64,000 nucleotides of DNA from Eutreptiella sp. 'Long Island Sound 2002' (taxonomy: Eukaryota; Euglenozoa; Euglenophyceae; Eutreptiales; Eutreptiaceae): contig OZ038380.1 of assembly GCA_964036045.1 (NCBI GenBank), forward strand, positions 125,780,899 through 125,844,898, given 5' to 3'. A program made the position numbers and the translations under genes. Below, one piece after another: positions 20,792 to 31,299 of this stretch (the first letter of the stretch is position 1; every line of letters begins with the position of its first letter). The notes under the pieces were generated by a model. The model made no database searches and was not told the DNA's origin. It saw only the letters and a list, made by a program, of their open reading frames with translations.

Positions 20792-23700
20792 TGTAATTGC
20801 TGAGACGCTGCATGTGTTCCCTGGCGGTGGGGTTGGTGAGTTCTTTCCCGTGTGTCAACCGGAGGTGTTTGCGGTGTACCATTTGGGCCGCTTCCCTGCG
20901 GACTGCTTTCAGCTGGAGGTGTGCTGCTGCTTCCATCGGGCTTTCCGTGTGTTTGGCGAGGTGTCGGTGTAAGGCCTGTGTTACCGCCCCTCTCATGGTG
21001 TCTTCCCTGACCAGGGGATCTCTGGAGAGGTGTTCAGTGGCCTGGTTTGCGTGGCTGTGGGTTGGCCAGCTTTCGTGTTGCCGTAGTGTGTCCCTGCCCG
21101 TACGGAGAGGGCATTTCGTGAAGTGTTCCCAGTCCTCTGGGTTGATGTGGTCGCACGGGCAGCAGGGGTGTTCCTCCAGGACGTGGATGTGCTTGCGGGC
21201 GAGCCATCTTGCGACCCTGGTGAGGAATGGCAGTTGCTCCCTGGGGAGCTGGATGCGTCGTTTCTGGGGGTGGGCGGGGACGTTTGCTGGGCGCTGTGCT
21301 GAGTGGTAGAGGGGGACTTGCAGTTTCTCCTGGAGCGCTTGGATGTGTGCTCGGCTGTCTGTGTCGCCGAGCACGCGGGCGAGATGTAGGATGGGGTTGG
21401 GGTAATTGTATGCTCTGTCGTGGCAGGTATAGGGGGCGTCCTCTGGTACCCAGTCCCGGGTCTGATGGGGCTCCGGTTTCTAGGGTATGTGTTGGAGGTG
21501 TGTTAGGTTTCGGCCGAGGTCAGGGACCTGGTGAGTCGGGAGGTGCGTTGTGCGCTGGTGTACTGCCCTATCGTCGACCTTACCATTTCCGAATTGGTGT
21601 CTGTGGGATTCTTGTTTCACGATTTGAAGTTGGACGTAGGGGGGAAGGCTGCAAAGGGCTTTCCAGAGTAGCAGTGCTTGGGTGCCGAGGTTCGTCGCGG
21701 AGGCTTTGTGGAGTGGCTGTCTTGCTTTGCGGAGGCCTAGGTGTGGGTCGACAGAGGAGTCCACCACGAACCAGACCCAGACGATGTGCGGGAGGTGGGC
21801 GGGTAGGCGGGCCGCGATTTTGGCGATGGCGCCGGTCATGGCTCCCCGTTCCCCGTGGGAGGAGGCTCCGTAGGTGGTGTGTCCCGTGTGGTGGTCCATG
21901 TGGTAGTGTCCCTCGGTGTGGGTCAGCTGCAGGGTGGCCCCTCCGGTGATGGACGTGAGGGGGGATTCGGCTGAGGCGTCGGTGAAGAAGAGTAGGTCCG
22001 TTGGTGAGGGCTGTGGGAGGCGGCATGGGTTCATGGGCAGGTAGGCGTATATGGCGAGGCCCGTGGTGAGGTGGGCGACGGGGGCTCTGGGCTGGAGGGT
22101 GGGGGTGGCGTACAACCCTACTCCTCTGGAGAAGATCTGTTTCGGTTTGGGGGACAGGGCTATGAGTCCCTGTTCCGGCTGTCCTTGTGTGAGGTAGGAG
22201 TAGATGTAGTGGAGGATGTAGGCTGTGTCCGGGTTAAGGTCGCGGCATGTGAGGGTTTGTGTTCGGTGCTCCGGTGTGTGGCATGAGTGGTTGAGCGGAT
22301 AGTGGGGGTGCTCGTGCTTGCCTGTTCTGCCTGGTTCGTACATGCTGTAACGGATGGCAACCCCTGCCAGATGGAGACGGGGCCAGGTGGGCGTTGTGGT
22401 GAACAGCCATTCGGGTGTGTGGTTGGGGTTCCACGCCACCGTGGGGTTCGTGTCGGTGCGGTGGAACCATGGGGCTACCCATGCGTAGGCTTGTGGTGGC
22501 AGGTGGGTTGTGGGGTGGGTGTGGTGGCGTGCTATGAGGTGCAATATCGGCCACAGCGTGGTACGTGCCTCGGGGTCACAGGCCCAACATGTGCGTGGCA
22601 TGCTCTGGGAGTCATGGAGGACCTTTGGCAGTTCTTGGGCAGTCATGTGGTGCTTTGCAATGCGCCAATTTGCCCCGTGGTGGATGACGCTGGTCTGCGT
22701 GGGTTTGGCTTCATTTGGGGCCAGTAGTAGGGTTAGCGGTCGGACTGGGCCCGTCACCGGGGGGACGGGTTCGTGTTTTGAGCCGGTGGGTTTGTAGGGC
22801 GGTGTCTCTGGGATGGGTCAGGGCTGCTGGTTTTTGAAGTCCCCGTAGGCTGCTTTCATGTCTTTCCTTCCTAGCAGAGTGTGTCCCGCTGCTCATGCCG
22901 TCTGCGTGAGGTACTGGTGGAAGAGGCGGTATTGAGGCCATTCTGGAAGTTGTAGGAAGGGGGTGTGGTGTGCGCCGCTGCTTGAAGGACCCGCATTTGG
23001 GGGTAGGTGACGTATACTACGGTGATGCAGGCCCCGACGAGGTCTATGGTGTTGATGGTGCCTTTGGGGTGATGGTGGAGGTCCCCGCAGAGGACCGCCA
23101 GGGGCCCTTCCTCCGGGCACGTGTGGTTGGTGAGTATGGCGTGGTGCAGGGAAGGGAGGAGGAGCTGCAGGTGGTTCCACAGGCGCGTGTTCATTTTGCT
23201 GGGCATGCCCGTCCGGTGGAGTATCCAGCGTGGGCATGTGTCGCGGGCCCGTTGTGCGGCTTGGAAGCGGATTGTGGCGACTTCGCGGACCTCCGGCGAG
23301 TGATTGTGGGTCATGCGGTGAAGGAGGAGGGCGGTGTGTCCTGTGTAGGCCGCCTTCACCTCGTCCCTTATTGCGTCCCCGTAGTGGGGCCACGCCGCTC
23401 GCATGGCGCGAGTGGGTATGGAGGTGGGCCAGCCCCTGTGTGCTGCCCATGCCTTGGTGACCGCGCGTGTGGCCGGCTGGGGGGCGGTGGTGGGGTGTGT
23501 CAGGTGGAGTGTCTGGAAGCCTATGAAGGCGTTTAAGACCCCGGTGAGGTAGTACGCCAGGCTCTGAAGGGATAGGGAGAGGGCCCTGGTGGTCGGAGAT
23601 GCATATCTGGGGAGATGGGTTAGGTGTGACTGCAACTTTGGAGGGAGGGTGGTGTCCTCAGGGTTGGCGGCGTGGATCACCCCCAGGTGGGTGGTGGTTG

Positions 23701-24395
23701 TCACGAGTTGCACGGGGGGGGTCCTTGTGGCCCTAGTGTGGGGAGTGCGGCAGACCCCTTGATCATGGTCACTGACTTTGTGGGATGAATGATGAGGCTG
23801 TTGCGGGAGAGGTAGGAGATGGTCACGTCCGGTAAGTCGTTAGCTTGCTGGGTGACCGTTGGTCCGGGGTCTGGGGTGTGGGGTTCGTGTGGGGTGTGTG
23901 CGACCGTGAGGTTGGTGTCGTCCGCGAAGCCCACCAGGGGGGAGAGGAGGGGGTAGGGTGCGTAGGCCGGGTAATCCTGATCGGTTGTGAGGGCCAGGGG
24001 GAGTGTCACGAGGAGGTACAGGAAGGGGCCTTCCGCTCCTCTTGGGGGACCCCGCTGCCTGGCTCCAGGAAGGGGGTGAGGCCTGCTCCAGTGCGGACTG
24101 TGTACTTGCGGGTGCGGATGTAGCCGGAGGCGAAATTGTAGAAGGGGAGGCCGATGTGTTTCCACATTGCCTCCAGAAGGAGCCAGGGGGTGTTTGGAAC
24201 GGCTCCCTTGACGGTGAGGGAGGCGATGATGAGGTCCACCGGGTCCATGTCGGCGATGGTGTCTTGGAGGAAGATGGCCTCGTGTGGGGACCGGCCCGGG
24301 ATGGCCCCCAAGAGGCTGACGGGTATGTGGGGGTCCAGGTGGGGGCGGATGCGGCGCAGGAGCATAACAATTTTGACCTCCGTGACTGCACAGAG
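20763..24395 (-). pseudogene. LINE-alpha ORF2, copy 1: reverse transcriptase, RNase H, zinc knuckle (5'-truncated)
   Basis: Starts at the R570 junction inside the reverse transcriptase (VTEVK block). In order it shows IPGRSPHEAIFLQDT and motif A at about 24215 reading ASLTVKGA, with Thr where the catalytic Asp belongs. Motif B GSGVPQ follows near 24045, then motif C FADDTN at about 23925-23915. A connecting region follows (PRWILHRTGMPSKMNTRLW). An uninterrupted 425-codon frame (22757-21480) contains RNase H with all expected acids: FFTDAS, SSHGE, VVDSS and GNGKVD. Near 21160-21110 is a zinc knuckle, CPCDH...WEHFTKC (C-x-C-x9-H-x3-C). The stop is at 20763-20765. Frame changes occur near 24045, 23705, 22980 and 21480, and one TGA lies near 22900. 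RNase H after RT fits the I/R1/Tad-like group of LINEs. Confidence 0.9.
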
Positions 24396-24962
24396 GTAGG
24401 TAGGTTTCTTCGGGAGCTCGGGATGCCTCTTTTGACAAAGCAGGAAGGAGGTCTTACCAGAGGGCCGTCCTGTCCCTCCCACTGCCCTGTGTCAGGTGCC
24501 TCTTGAGCCGCTCCCGCATGTGCTTGGGAAGGCATTGTCGCGGCCACCCGGTCCATGTGTCCCGGGTGGGAGGTTGTCCCCACATGTGTCCATGGGTAGG
24601 GCCACATGCCCCCTCCTTTGGGCGGCAGCTCTGGGGGCTGCCCAGCCATGTGGAGTATGTCTCACCACAAGGGGTATTGCTCCCGCTTGTCTACGGTACG
24701 ACCGCCTCACCCTTGAGGTTTGAGTTGCAGGGCCACTCTGTCTGGCAGGCGACCCCCTCCTGGACTGTGTACCGGCTCGCCTGTCACCGGTTGCTTCCAT
24801 GGCTCCGGGTGACGTTTGCCATGGGCCCTGATGCAGCCTGGCCGTGCTCGGACCAGTGGCCTTGGAGTACCGCTCCTGCCCCTGGCCCGGTGGGTTGGCC
24901 GGGTCGCCCCGGTGTGTCCAACCAATGGGGTGTTGGTTCTTTCCTGTCCCTCGGCCGCCCTA
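24396..24962 (-). repeat. R570 dispersed repeat, minus-oriented copy
   Basis: Joined on the left to LINE-alpha RT sequence after CTGCACAGAG through GTAGGTAGG, and on the right directly to Sat65-B. The same RT breakpoint is used at 28410/28411, showing that both copies descend from one joint by duplication. Confidence 0.9.
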
Positions 24963-25837
24963 TGCGTGCGCGGTGTCCCGTGCCTCTTGGCTCCTGTTCA
25001 CCGGTGTGCCAGCGCGGTTCGTTATGTTGTGGTTGCGGTGTCCTGGGCCACTTGGCTCCCGTTCACCGGTGTGCCCGCTTGGGGTGTTGTGTTGCGTGTG
25101 CGATGTCCCGGGCGACTTGGCTCCTGTTCGCCGGTGCGCCTGCTCCGTGTGTTGCTTTGCGTGCGCGGTGTCCCCGGTCCCTTGGCGTCTGTTCACCAGT
25201 GTGCCTGCTCTGTCTTTCGTTTTGTTTGTGCGGGCGCCTGGGCCACTTGGCTTCTGTTCACCCGTGTGCCCGCGCGGTTTGTTGTGTTGTGTCTGCGGTG
25301 TCCTGGGCCACTTGGCTCCTGTTCACCGGTGCGCCTGCTCGGTGTGGTGTGTTGCGTGTGCGGTGTCCCGGGCACCTTGGCTCCCGTTCACCGGTGTGCC
25401 CGCTGGGTGTGTTGTGTTGCCTTGTGCGATGTCCTGGGCAACTTGGCTCCTGTTCGCCGGTGCGCCTGGTCCGTGTGTTGCATTGCGTGCGAGCTGTCCT
25501 GGGTCATTTGGCTCCTGTTCACCGTTGTGCCTGCTCTGTCATTTGTATTGTTTGTGCGGTGTCCTGGGCCATGTGGCTCCTGTTCACCAGTGTGCCCGCG
25601 CGGTTTGTTGTGTTGTGTCTGCGGTGTCCTGGGCCACTTGGCTCCTGTTCACCGGTGCCCCCGCTCGGTGTGGTGTGTTAAGTGTGCGCTGTCCCGGGCA
25701 CCTTGGCTCCCGTTCACCGGTGTGCCCGCTGGGTGTGTCGTGCTGTGTGTGCCATGTCCTGGGCCACTTGGCTCCTGTTCGCTGGTGCGCCTGGTCCGTG
25801 TGTTGCTTTGCGTGCGCGGTGTCCTGGGTCACTGCGT
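24963..25837 (+). repeat. Sat65-B: diverged 65-bp satellite, about 13.5 units
   Basis: Same unit length as array A but with CCACTTGGCTCCTG in place of CCTCCCGGCTCCTG in most units. Five unit types follow one another. The type beginning TGCTCTGTC recurs at 25206 and 25532, about 325 bp apart. The right end breaks inside a unit and meets LINE-alpha RNase H sequence at GGCCATGGCTCCC. Confidence 0.92.
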
Positions 25838-28410
25838 GGCCATGGCTCCCAGTTCCCCGTGGGAGGAGGCTCCGTAGGTGGTGTGGCCCGTGTGGTGGTC
25901 CATGTGGTAGCGTCCCTCGTCGTGGGTTAGCTGCAGGGTGGCCCCTCCGGTGATGGACGTGAGGTAGGATTCGCCTGAGGCGTCGGTGAAGAAGAGTAGG
26001 TCCGTTGTTGAGGGCTGTGGGAGGCGGCACGGGTTCATGGGCAGGTAGGCGTATATGGCGAGGCCCGTGGTGAGGTGGGCGACGGGGGCTGTGGGCTGGA
26101 GCGTGGGGGTGGCGTACACCCCTACTCCTCTGGAGACGATCTGTTTCCCTTTGGGGGAAAAGGCCTATGAGTCCCTGTTCCGGCTGTCCTTGTGTGAGGT
26201 AGGAGTAGATGTAGTGGAGGATGTAGGCTGTGTCTGGGTTAAGGTCGCGGCATGTGAGGGTTTGTGTTCGGTGCTCCGGTGTGTGGCATGAGTGGTGGAG
26301 CGGATAGTAGGGGTGCTCGTGCTTGCCTGTTCTGCCTGGTTCGTACATGCTGTAACGGATGGCAACCCCTGCCGGGTGGGGGCGGGGCCAGGTGGGCGTT
26401 GTGGTGAACGGCCATTGGGGTGTGTGGTTGGGGTTCCACGCCACCGTGGGGTTCCTGTCGGTGCGGTGGAACCATGGGGCTACCCATGCGTAGGCTTGTG
26501 GTGGCAGGTGGGTTGTCGGGTGGGTGTGGTGGCGTGCTATGAGGTGCAATATCGGCCACGGCATGGTGTGTGCCTCGGGGTCACAGGCCCAAGATGTGCG
26601 TGGCATGCTCTGGGAGTCATGGGGGACCTTTGGCAGGTCTTGGGCGGTCATGTGGTGCTTCGTTATGCGCCAATTTGCCCCGTGGTGGATGACGGTGGTC
26701 TGCGTGGGTGTGGCTTCATTTGGGGCCAGTAGTAGCGTTAGCGGTGGGACTGGGCCCGTCATCGGGGGGACGGGTTCGTGTTTTGAGCCGGTGGGTGTGT
26801 AGGGCGGTGCCGCTGGGATGGGTCGGGGCTGCTGCATTTTGAAGTCCCGGTAGGCTGCTTTCATGTCTTTCCTTCCTGGCAGAGTGTGTCCCGCTGCTCA
26901 TGCCGTCTGCGTGAGGTACTTGTGGAAGAGGCGGTATTGAGGCCATTCGGGAAGTTGTAGGAAGGGGGTGTGGTGTGCGCCGCTGCATTGGAGGACCAGC
27001 ATTTGGGGGAGGGTGACGTATACTACGGTGATGGCGGCCCCGACGAGGTCTATGGTGTTGATGGTGCCTTTGGGGTGATGGTGGAGGTCCCCGCAGAGGA
27101 CCGCCAGGGGACCTTCCTCCGGGCACGTGTGGTTGGTGAGTATGGCGTGGTGCAGGGAAGGGAGAAGGAGCTGCAGGTGGTTCCACAGGCGCGTGTTCAT
27201 TTTGCTGGGCATGCCCGTCCGGTGGAGTATCCAGCGTGGGCATGTGTCGCGGGCCCGTTGTGCGGCTTGGAAGCGGATTGTGGCGACTTCGCGGACCTCC
27301 GGCGAGCTGGTTTGGGTGATGTGGTGAAGGAGGACGGCGGTGTGTCTGGTGTAGGCCGCCTTCACCTCGTCCCCTATTGCGTCCCCGTAGTGAGGCCACG
27401 CCGCTCGCATGGCGCGAGTGGGTATGCAGGTGGGCCAGCCCCCGTGTGCTGCCCATGCCTTGTTGACCGCGGGTGTGGCCGGCTGGGGGGCGGTGGTGGG
27501 GTGTGTCAGATGGACTGTCTGGAAGCCCATGGAGGCGTTCAAGACCCTGGTGAGGTAGTACGCCAGGCCGTGGTGAGATAGGGAGAGGGCCCTCGTGGTC
27601 GGAGATGCATATCTGGGGCGATGGATTAGGTGTGACTGCAACTTGGGAGGGAGGGTGGTGTCCTCAGGGTTGGCGGCCTGGATCACCCCCAGGTGGGTGG
27701 TGGTTGTCACGAGTTGCACAGGGGGGGGTCCCTGTGGCCCTAGTGTGGGGAGTGCGGCAGACCCCTTGATCATGGTCACTGACTTTGTGGGGTGGATGAT
27801 GAGGCTGTTGCGGGAGAGGTAGGAGATGGTCACGTCCAGTAAGTCGTTAGCCTGCAGGGTGACCGTTGGTCCAGGGTCTGGGGTGTGGGGTTCGTGTGGG
27901 GTGTGTGCGACCGTGAGGTTGGTGTCGTCCGCGAAGCCCACCAGGGGGGAGAGGAGGGGGTAGGGTGCGTAGGCCGGGTAATCCTGTTCAATTGTGAGGG
28001 CCAGCGGGAGTGTCACGAGGAGGTACAGGAAGGGGCCTTCCGCTCCTCTTTGGGGGACCCCGCTGCCTGGCTCCGGGAAGGGGGTGAGGCCTGCTCCAGT
28101 GCGGACTGTGTACTTGCGGGTGCGGATGCAGCCGGAGGCGAAATTGTAGAAGGGGAGGCCCATGTGTTTCCACATCGCCTCCAGAAGGAGCCAGGTGGTG
28201 TTCGAAAAGGCTCCCTTGACGGTGAGGGAGGCGATGATGAGGTCCACCGGGTCCATGTCGGCGATGGTGTCTTGGAGGAAGATGGCCTCGTGTGGGGACC
28301 GGCCCGGGATGGCCCCCCAGAGGCTGGCGGGTATGTGGGGGTCCATGTGGGGGCAGATGCGGCGCAGGAGCATGGTCCAGACAATTTGTGACCTCCCTGA
28401 CTGCACAGAG
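25838..28410 (-). pseudogene. LINE-alpha ORF2, copy 2: reverse transcriptase to mid RNase H
   Basis: Direct repeat of 21838-24395. A 588-codon frame (28664-26898) is uninterrupted. It begins inside the adjoining R570 and runs through the RT: motif A ASLTVKGAF (Asp replaced by Thr), motif B GSGVPQRGAEGPFLYLL, motif C FADDTN, and on to YLTQTA, closed by a TGA that copy 1 shares. Beta has a sense codon there. A further frame from 26864 covers the linker (WACDPEAHTMPW, YSMYEPGRTGKHEHP). RNase H starts in another frame (26119-25838: FFTDASGES, SSHGELGAM) and is cut by Sat65-B after the second catalytic acid. Both ends are therefore truncated. Confidence 0.9.
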
Positions 28411-28977
28411 GTAGGTAGGTTTCTTCGGGAGCTCGGGATGCCTCCTCTGACAAAGCAGGAAGGAGGTCTTACCAAGGGGCCGTCCTGTCCCTCCCACTGC
28501 CCTGTGTCAGGTGCCTCTTGAGCCGCTCCCGCATGTGCTTGGGAAGGCATTGTCGCGGCCACCCGGTCCATGTGTCCCAGGTGGGAGGGTGTCCCCACAT
28601 GTGTCCATGGGTAGGGCCACAGGCCCCCTCCTTTGGGCGGCAGCTCTGGGGGCTGCTCAGCCATGTGGAGTATCTCTCACCACAAGGGGTATTGCTCCCG
28701 CTTGTCTACGGTACGACCGCCTCACCCTTGAGGTTTGAGTTGCGGGGCCACTCTGCCTGGCATGCGACCCCCTCCTGGACTGTGTACCGGCTCGCCTGTC
28801 ACCGGTTGCTTCCATGGCCCCGGGTGACGTTTGCCATGGGCCCTGATGCAGCCTGGCCGCGCTCGGACCAGTGGCCTTGGAGTAACGCTCCTTCCCCTGG
28901 CCCGGTGGATCGGCCGGGTCTTACCGGTGTGTCCAACCAATGGGGTGTTGGTTCTTTCCTGTCCCTCGGCCGCCCTA
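28411..28977 (-). repeat. R570 dispersed repeat, minus-oriented copy
   Basis: Same position relative to LINE-alpha RT and to the satellite as at 24396-24962, 4,015 bp away. On the minus strand it contributes about 84 codons in frame to the 588-codon RT frame that starts at 28664. Confidence 0.9.
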
Positions 28978-30770
28978 TGCGTCCGCGGTGTCCCGGGCCT
29001 CTTGGCTCCTGTTCATCGGTGTGCCGGCGCAGTTTGTTGTGTTGTGGTTGCGGTGTCCTGGGACACTTGGCTCCTGTTCACCGGTGCACCTGCTCGGTGT
29101 GGTGTGTTGGGTGTGCGGTGTCCCGGGCCCCTTGGCTCCCGTTCACCGATGTGCCCGCTGGGGGTGTTTTGTTGCGTGTGCGATGTCCTGGGCCACTTGA
29201 CTCCTGTTCGCCGGTGCGCCTGCTCCGTGTGTTGCTTTGCGCGCGCGGTGTCCTGGGTCACTTGGCTCCTGTACACCGGTGTGCCTGCTCTGTCTTTTGT
29301 TTTGTTTGTGCGGTGTCCTGGGCCACTTGGCTCCTGTTCACCAGTGTGCCCGCGCGGTTTGTTGTGTTGTATCTGCGGTGTCCTGGGCCACCTGGCTCCT
29401 GTTCACCGGTGCCCCCGCTCGGTGTGGTGTGTTGGGTGTGCGGTGTCCCGGGTCCCTTGGCTCCCGTTCACCGGTGTGCCTGCTGGGTGTGTTCTGTTGC
29501 CTGTGCGATGTCCTGGGCCACTTGGCTCCTTTTTGCCGGTGCGCCTGGTCCGTGTGTTGCTTTGCGTGCGCGGTGTCCTGGGTCAATAGGCTGCTGTTCA
29601 CCGGTGTGCCTGCTCTGTCTTTTGTTTTGTTTGTGCGGTGTCCTGGGCCACTCGGCTCCTGTTCACCGGTGTGCCGGCGCGGTTTGTTGTGTTTTTTCTG
29701 CGGTGCCCGGGGCCACTTGGCTCGTGTTCACCGGTGCCCCGCTCGGTGTGGTGTGTTGAGTGTGCGGTGTCCCGGGCACCTTGGCTCCCGTTCACAGGTG
29801 TGCCCGCTGGGTGTGTTGTGATGTGTGTGCCATGTCCTGGGCCACTTGGCACCTGTTCGCCGGTGCGCCTGGTCCGTGTGTTGCTTTGCGTGCCGCGGTG
29901 ACTTGGGTCACTTGGCTCCTGTTCACCGGTGTGCCTGCTCTGTCTTTTGTTTTGTTTGTTCGGTGTCCTGGGCCACTTGGCTCCTGTTCACCGGTGTGCC
30001 CGCGCGGTTTGTTGTGTTGCCTCTGCGGTTTCCTGGGCCACTTGGCTCCTGTTCACCGGTGCGCCCGCTCCTTGTGGTGTGTTGCGTGTGCGGTGTCCCG
30101 GGCACCTTGGCTCTCGTTCAACGGTGTGCCCGCTGGGGGTGTTGTGTTGCGTGTGCGATGTCCTGGGCCACTTCGCTCCTGTACGCCGGTGCGCCTGCTC
30201 CGTGTGTTGCTTTGCGTGCGCGTTGTCCTGGGCCACTTGGCTCCTGTTCACCGGTGTTTCCGCGCGGTTTGTTGTGTTTTGTCCGCGGTGTCCCCGGCCA
30301 CTTGGCTCCTGTTCTTGGGTGTCTCCGCTAGGTGTGTTGTGTTGTGTGTGTGGCGTCCTGCACTCCTTGGCCCCCGCTCAGCGGTGTGCCCGCTGGGTGT
30401 GTTGTGTTGCGTGTGCCTTGTCCTGGGCCACTTGGCTCCTGTTCACCAGTGCGCTCGCTCGGTGTGTTGCTTTGCGTGCGCTGTGTCCTGGGCCACTTGG
30501 CTCCTGTTCACCGGTGTGCCTGCTCTGTCTTTTGTTTTGTTTGTGCGGTGTCCTGTGCAACTTGGCTCCTGCTCTCCGGTGTGCCTGCTCGGCGTGCTGT
30601 TTCGTGTGTGCGCTGTCCTGGGCCTCTTGGCTCCTGTTCACCAGTGTGCCAGGTTGTGGTGTCCTGTCCCTTTGCTGCCCTTGGTGCACGCGCGTGTGCG
30701 GTGTCCTGGCCCTTGTGGCGCCTGTTCACCGGTGTGCGCGCTGTGTGCGGTGCGCGTCTGCCATTGGTGG
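28978..30770 (+). repeat. Sat65-C: 65-bp satellite with 325-bp higher-order repeat, about 27.5 units
   Basis: The unit type TGCTCTGTCTTTTGTTTTG starts at 29286, 29611 and 29936, exactly 325 bp (5 x 65) apart, and again at 30521 (9 units on). The four other unit types (GCGGTTTGTTGTG, CTCGGTGTGGTGTG, CTGGGGGTGTT and CTCCGTGTGTTGCTTTG) follow in the same order within each period. The array ends near 30770 with a variant unit before the beta 3' region. Confidence 0.95.
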
Positions 30771-31299
30771 TTGTGTCCCTCTTCCTTCCCCCCTAATTAT
30801 CGTTTTTCTTTAAATGGAAAAAAAAAAAGGAAAAGACAGGCGCGCGCGTACACTGCAGGCACCGGCACGGGCAGCTGGTGGGGCGGTGCAATAGTGTTGT
30901 GTCCTCTGGCGTGTGTCGTCAGTGCTTTGGCGGCGGTCGCGCCCCAGGGGTGCGGCTCGCGCATCCTGATGTAGACGGGTATGGGTCAGGGTGGGTTTGG
31001 TTCGGTGTCTCTTTGCTTCTGGTGCTGGCTGGTTAGGCGGCTGTGTGGGCTGTGGGTGTGGGCAGGCCTGGTTAGGAGTCAAGGGTCAGCGGTTTCGGGG
31101 TGTGGCTCGGGTTTGATTTGTGTTGGGGCTTCGGCTCGGTTAGGCGGTTGTGACGGTAGCGGGCCTGGGTTCGGTGCCTTTGGGCGTAGTTGTGCCCGTT
31201 GTCGTGTGCGTTGGCGTCCTTCGGCTTCCGGTTTGTTTGGTGAACTCTGGGCGGGGCCTGGCGTGGCACCCTGCGGCGGTGGTTTGCTGAGTAACGGGG
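30771..31299 (-). repeat. LINE-beta 3' region, copy 1
   Basis: About 500 bp conserved in five places (also 35966-36488, 37646-38155, 39571-40089 and 41433-41954), always between an ORF_B stop and a Sat65 array. It contains an A/T tract (30801-30836: TTTTTCTTTAAATGG followed by A11) with a near-palindromic TTTAAA centre. It is most simply the 3' untranslated region of LINE-beta. Its A-run is on the plus strand, so it is not an ordinary poly(A) tail of a minus-strand element. Confidence 0.7.

Noticed and set aside
29013-29276. Repeated ~87-codon minus-strand frames in the satellite arrays (similar ones at 29338, 29988, 34793, 35118 and 38721)
   Set aside because: They recur because the 325-bp higher-order unit recurs. 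Start and stop fall in satellite variants, and no protein family is suggested.
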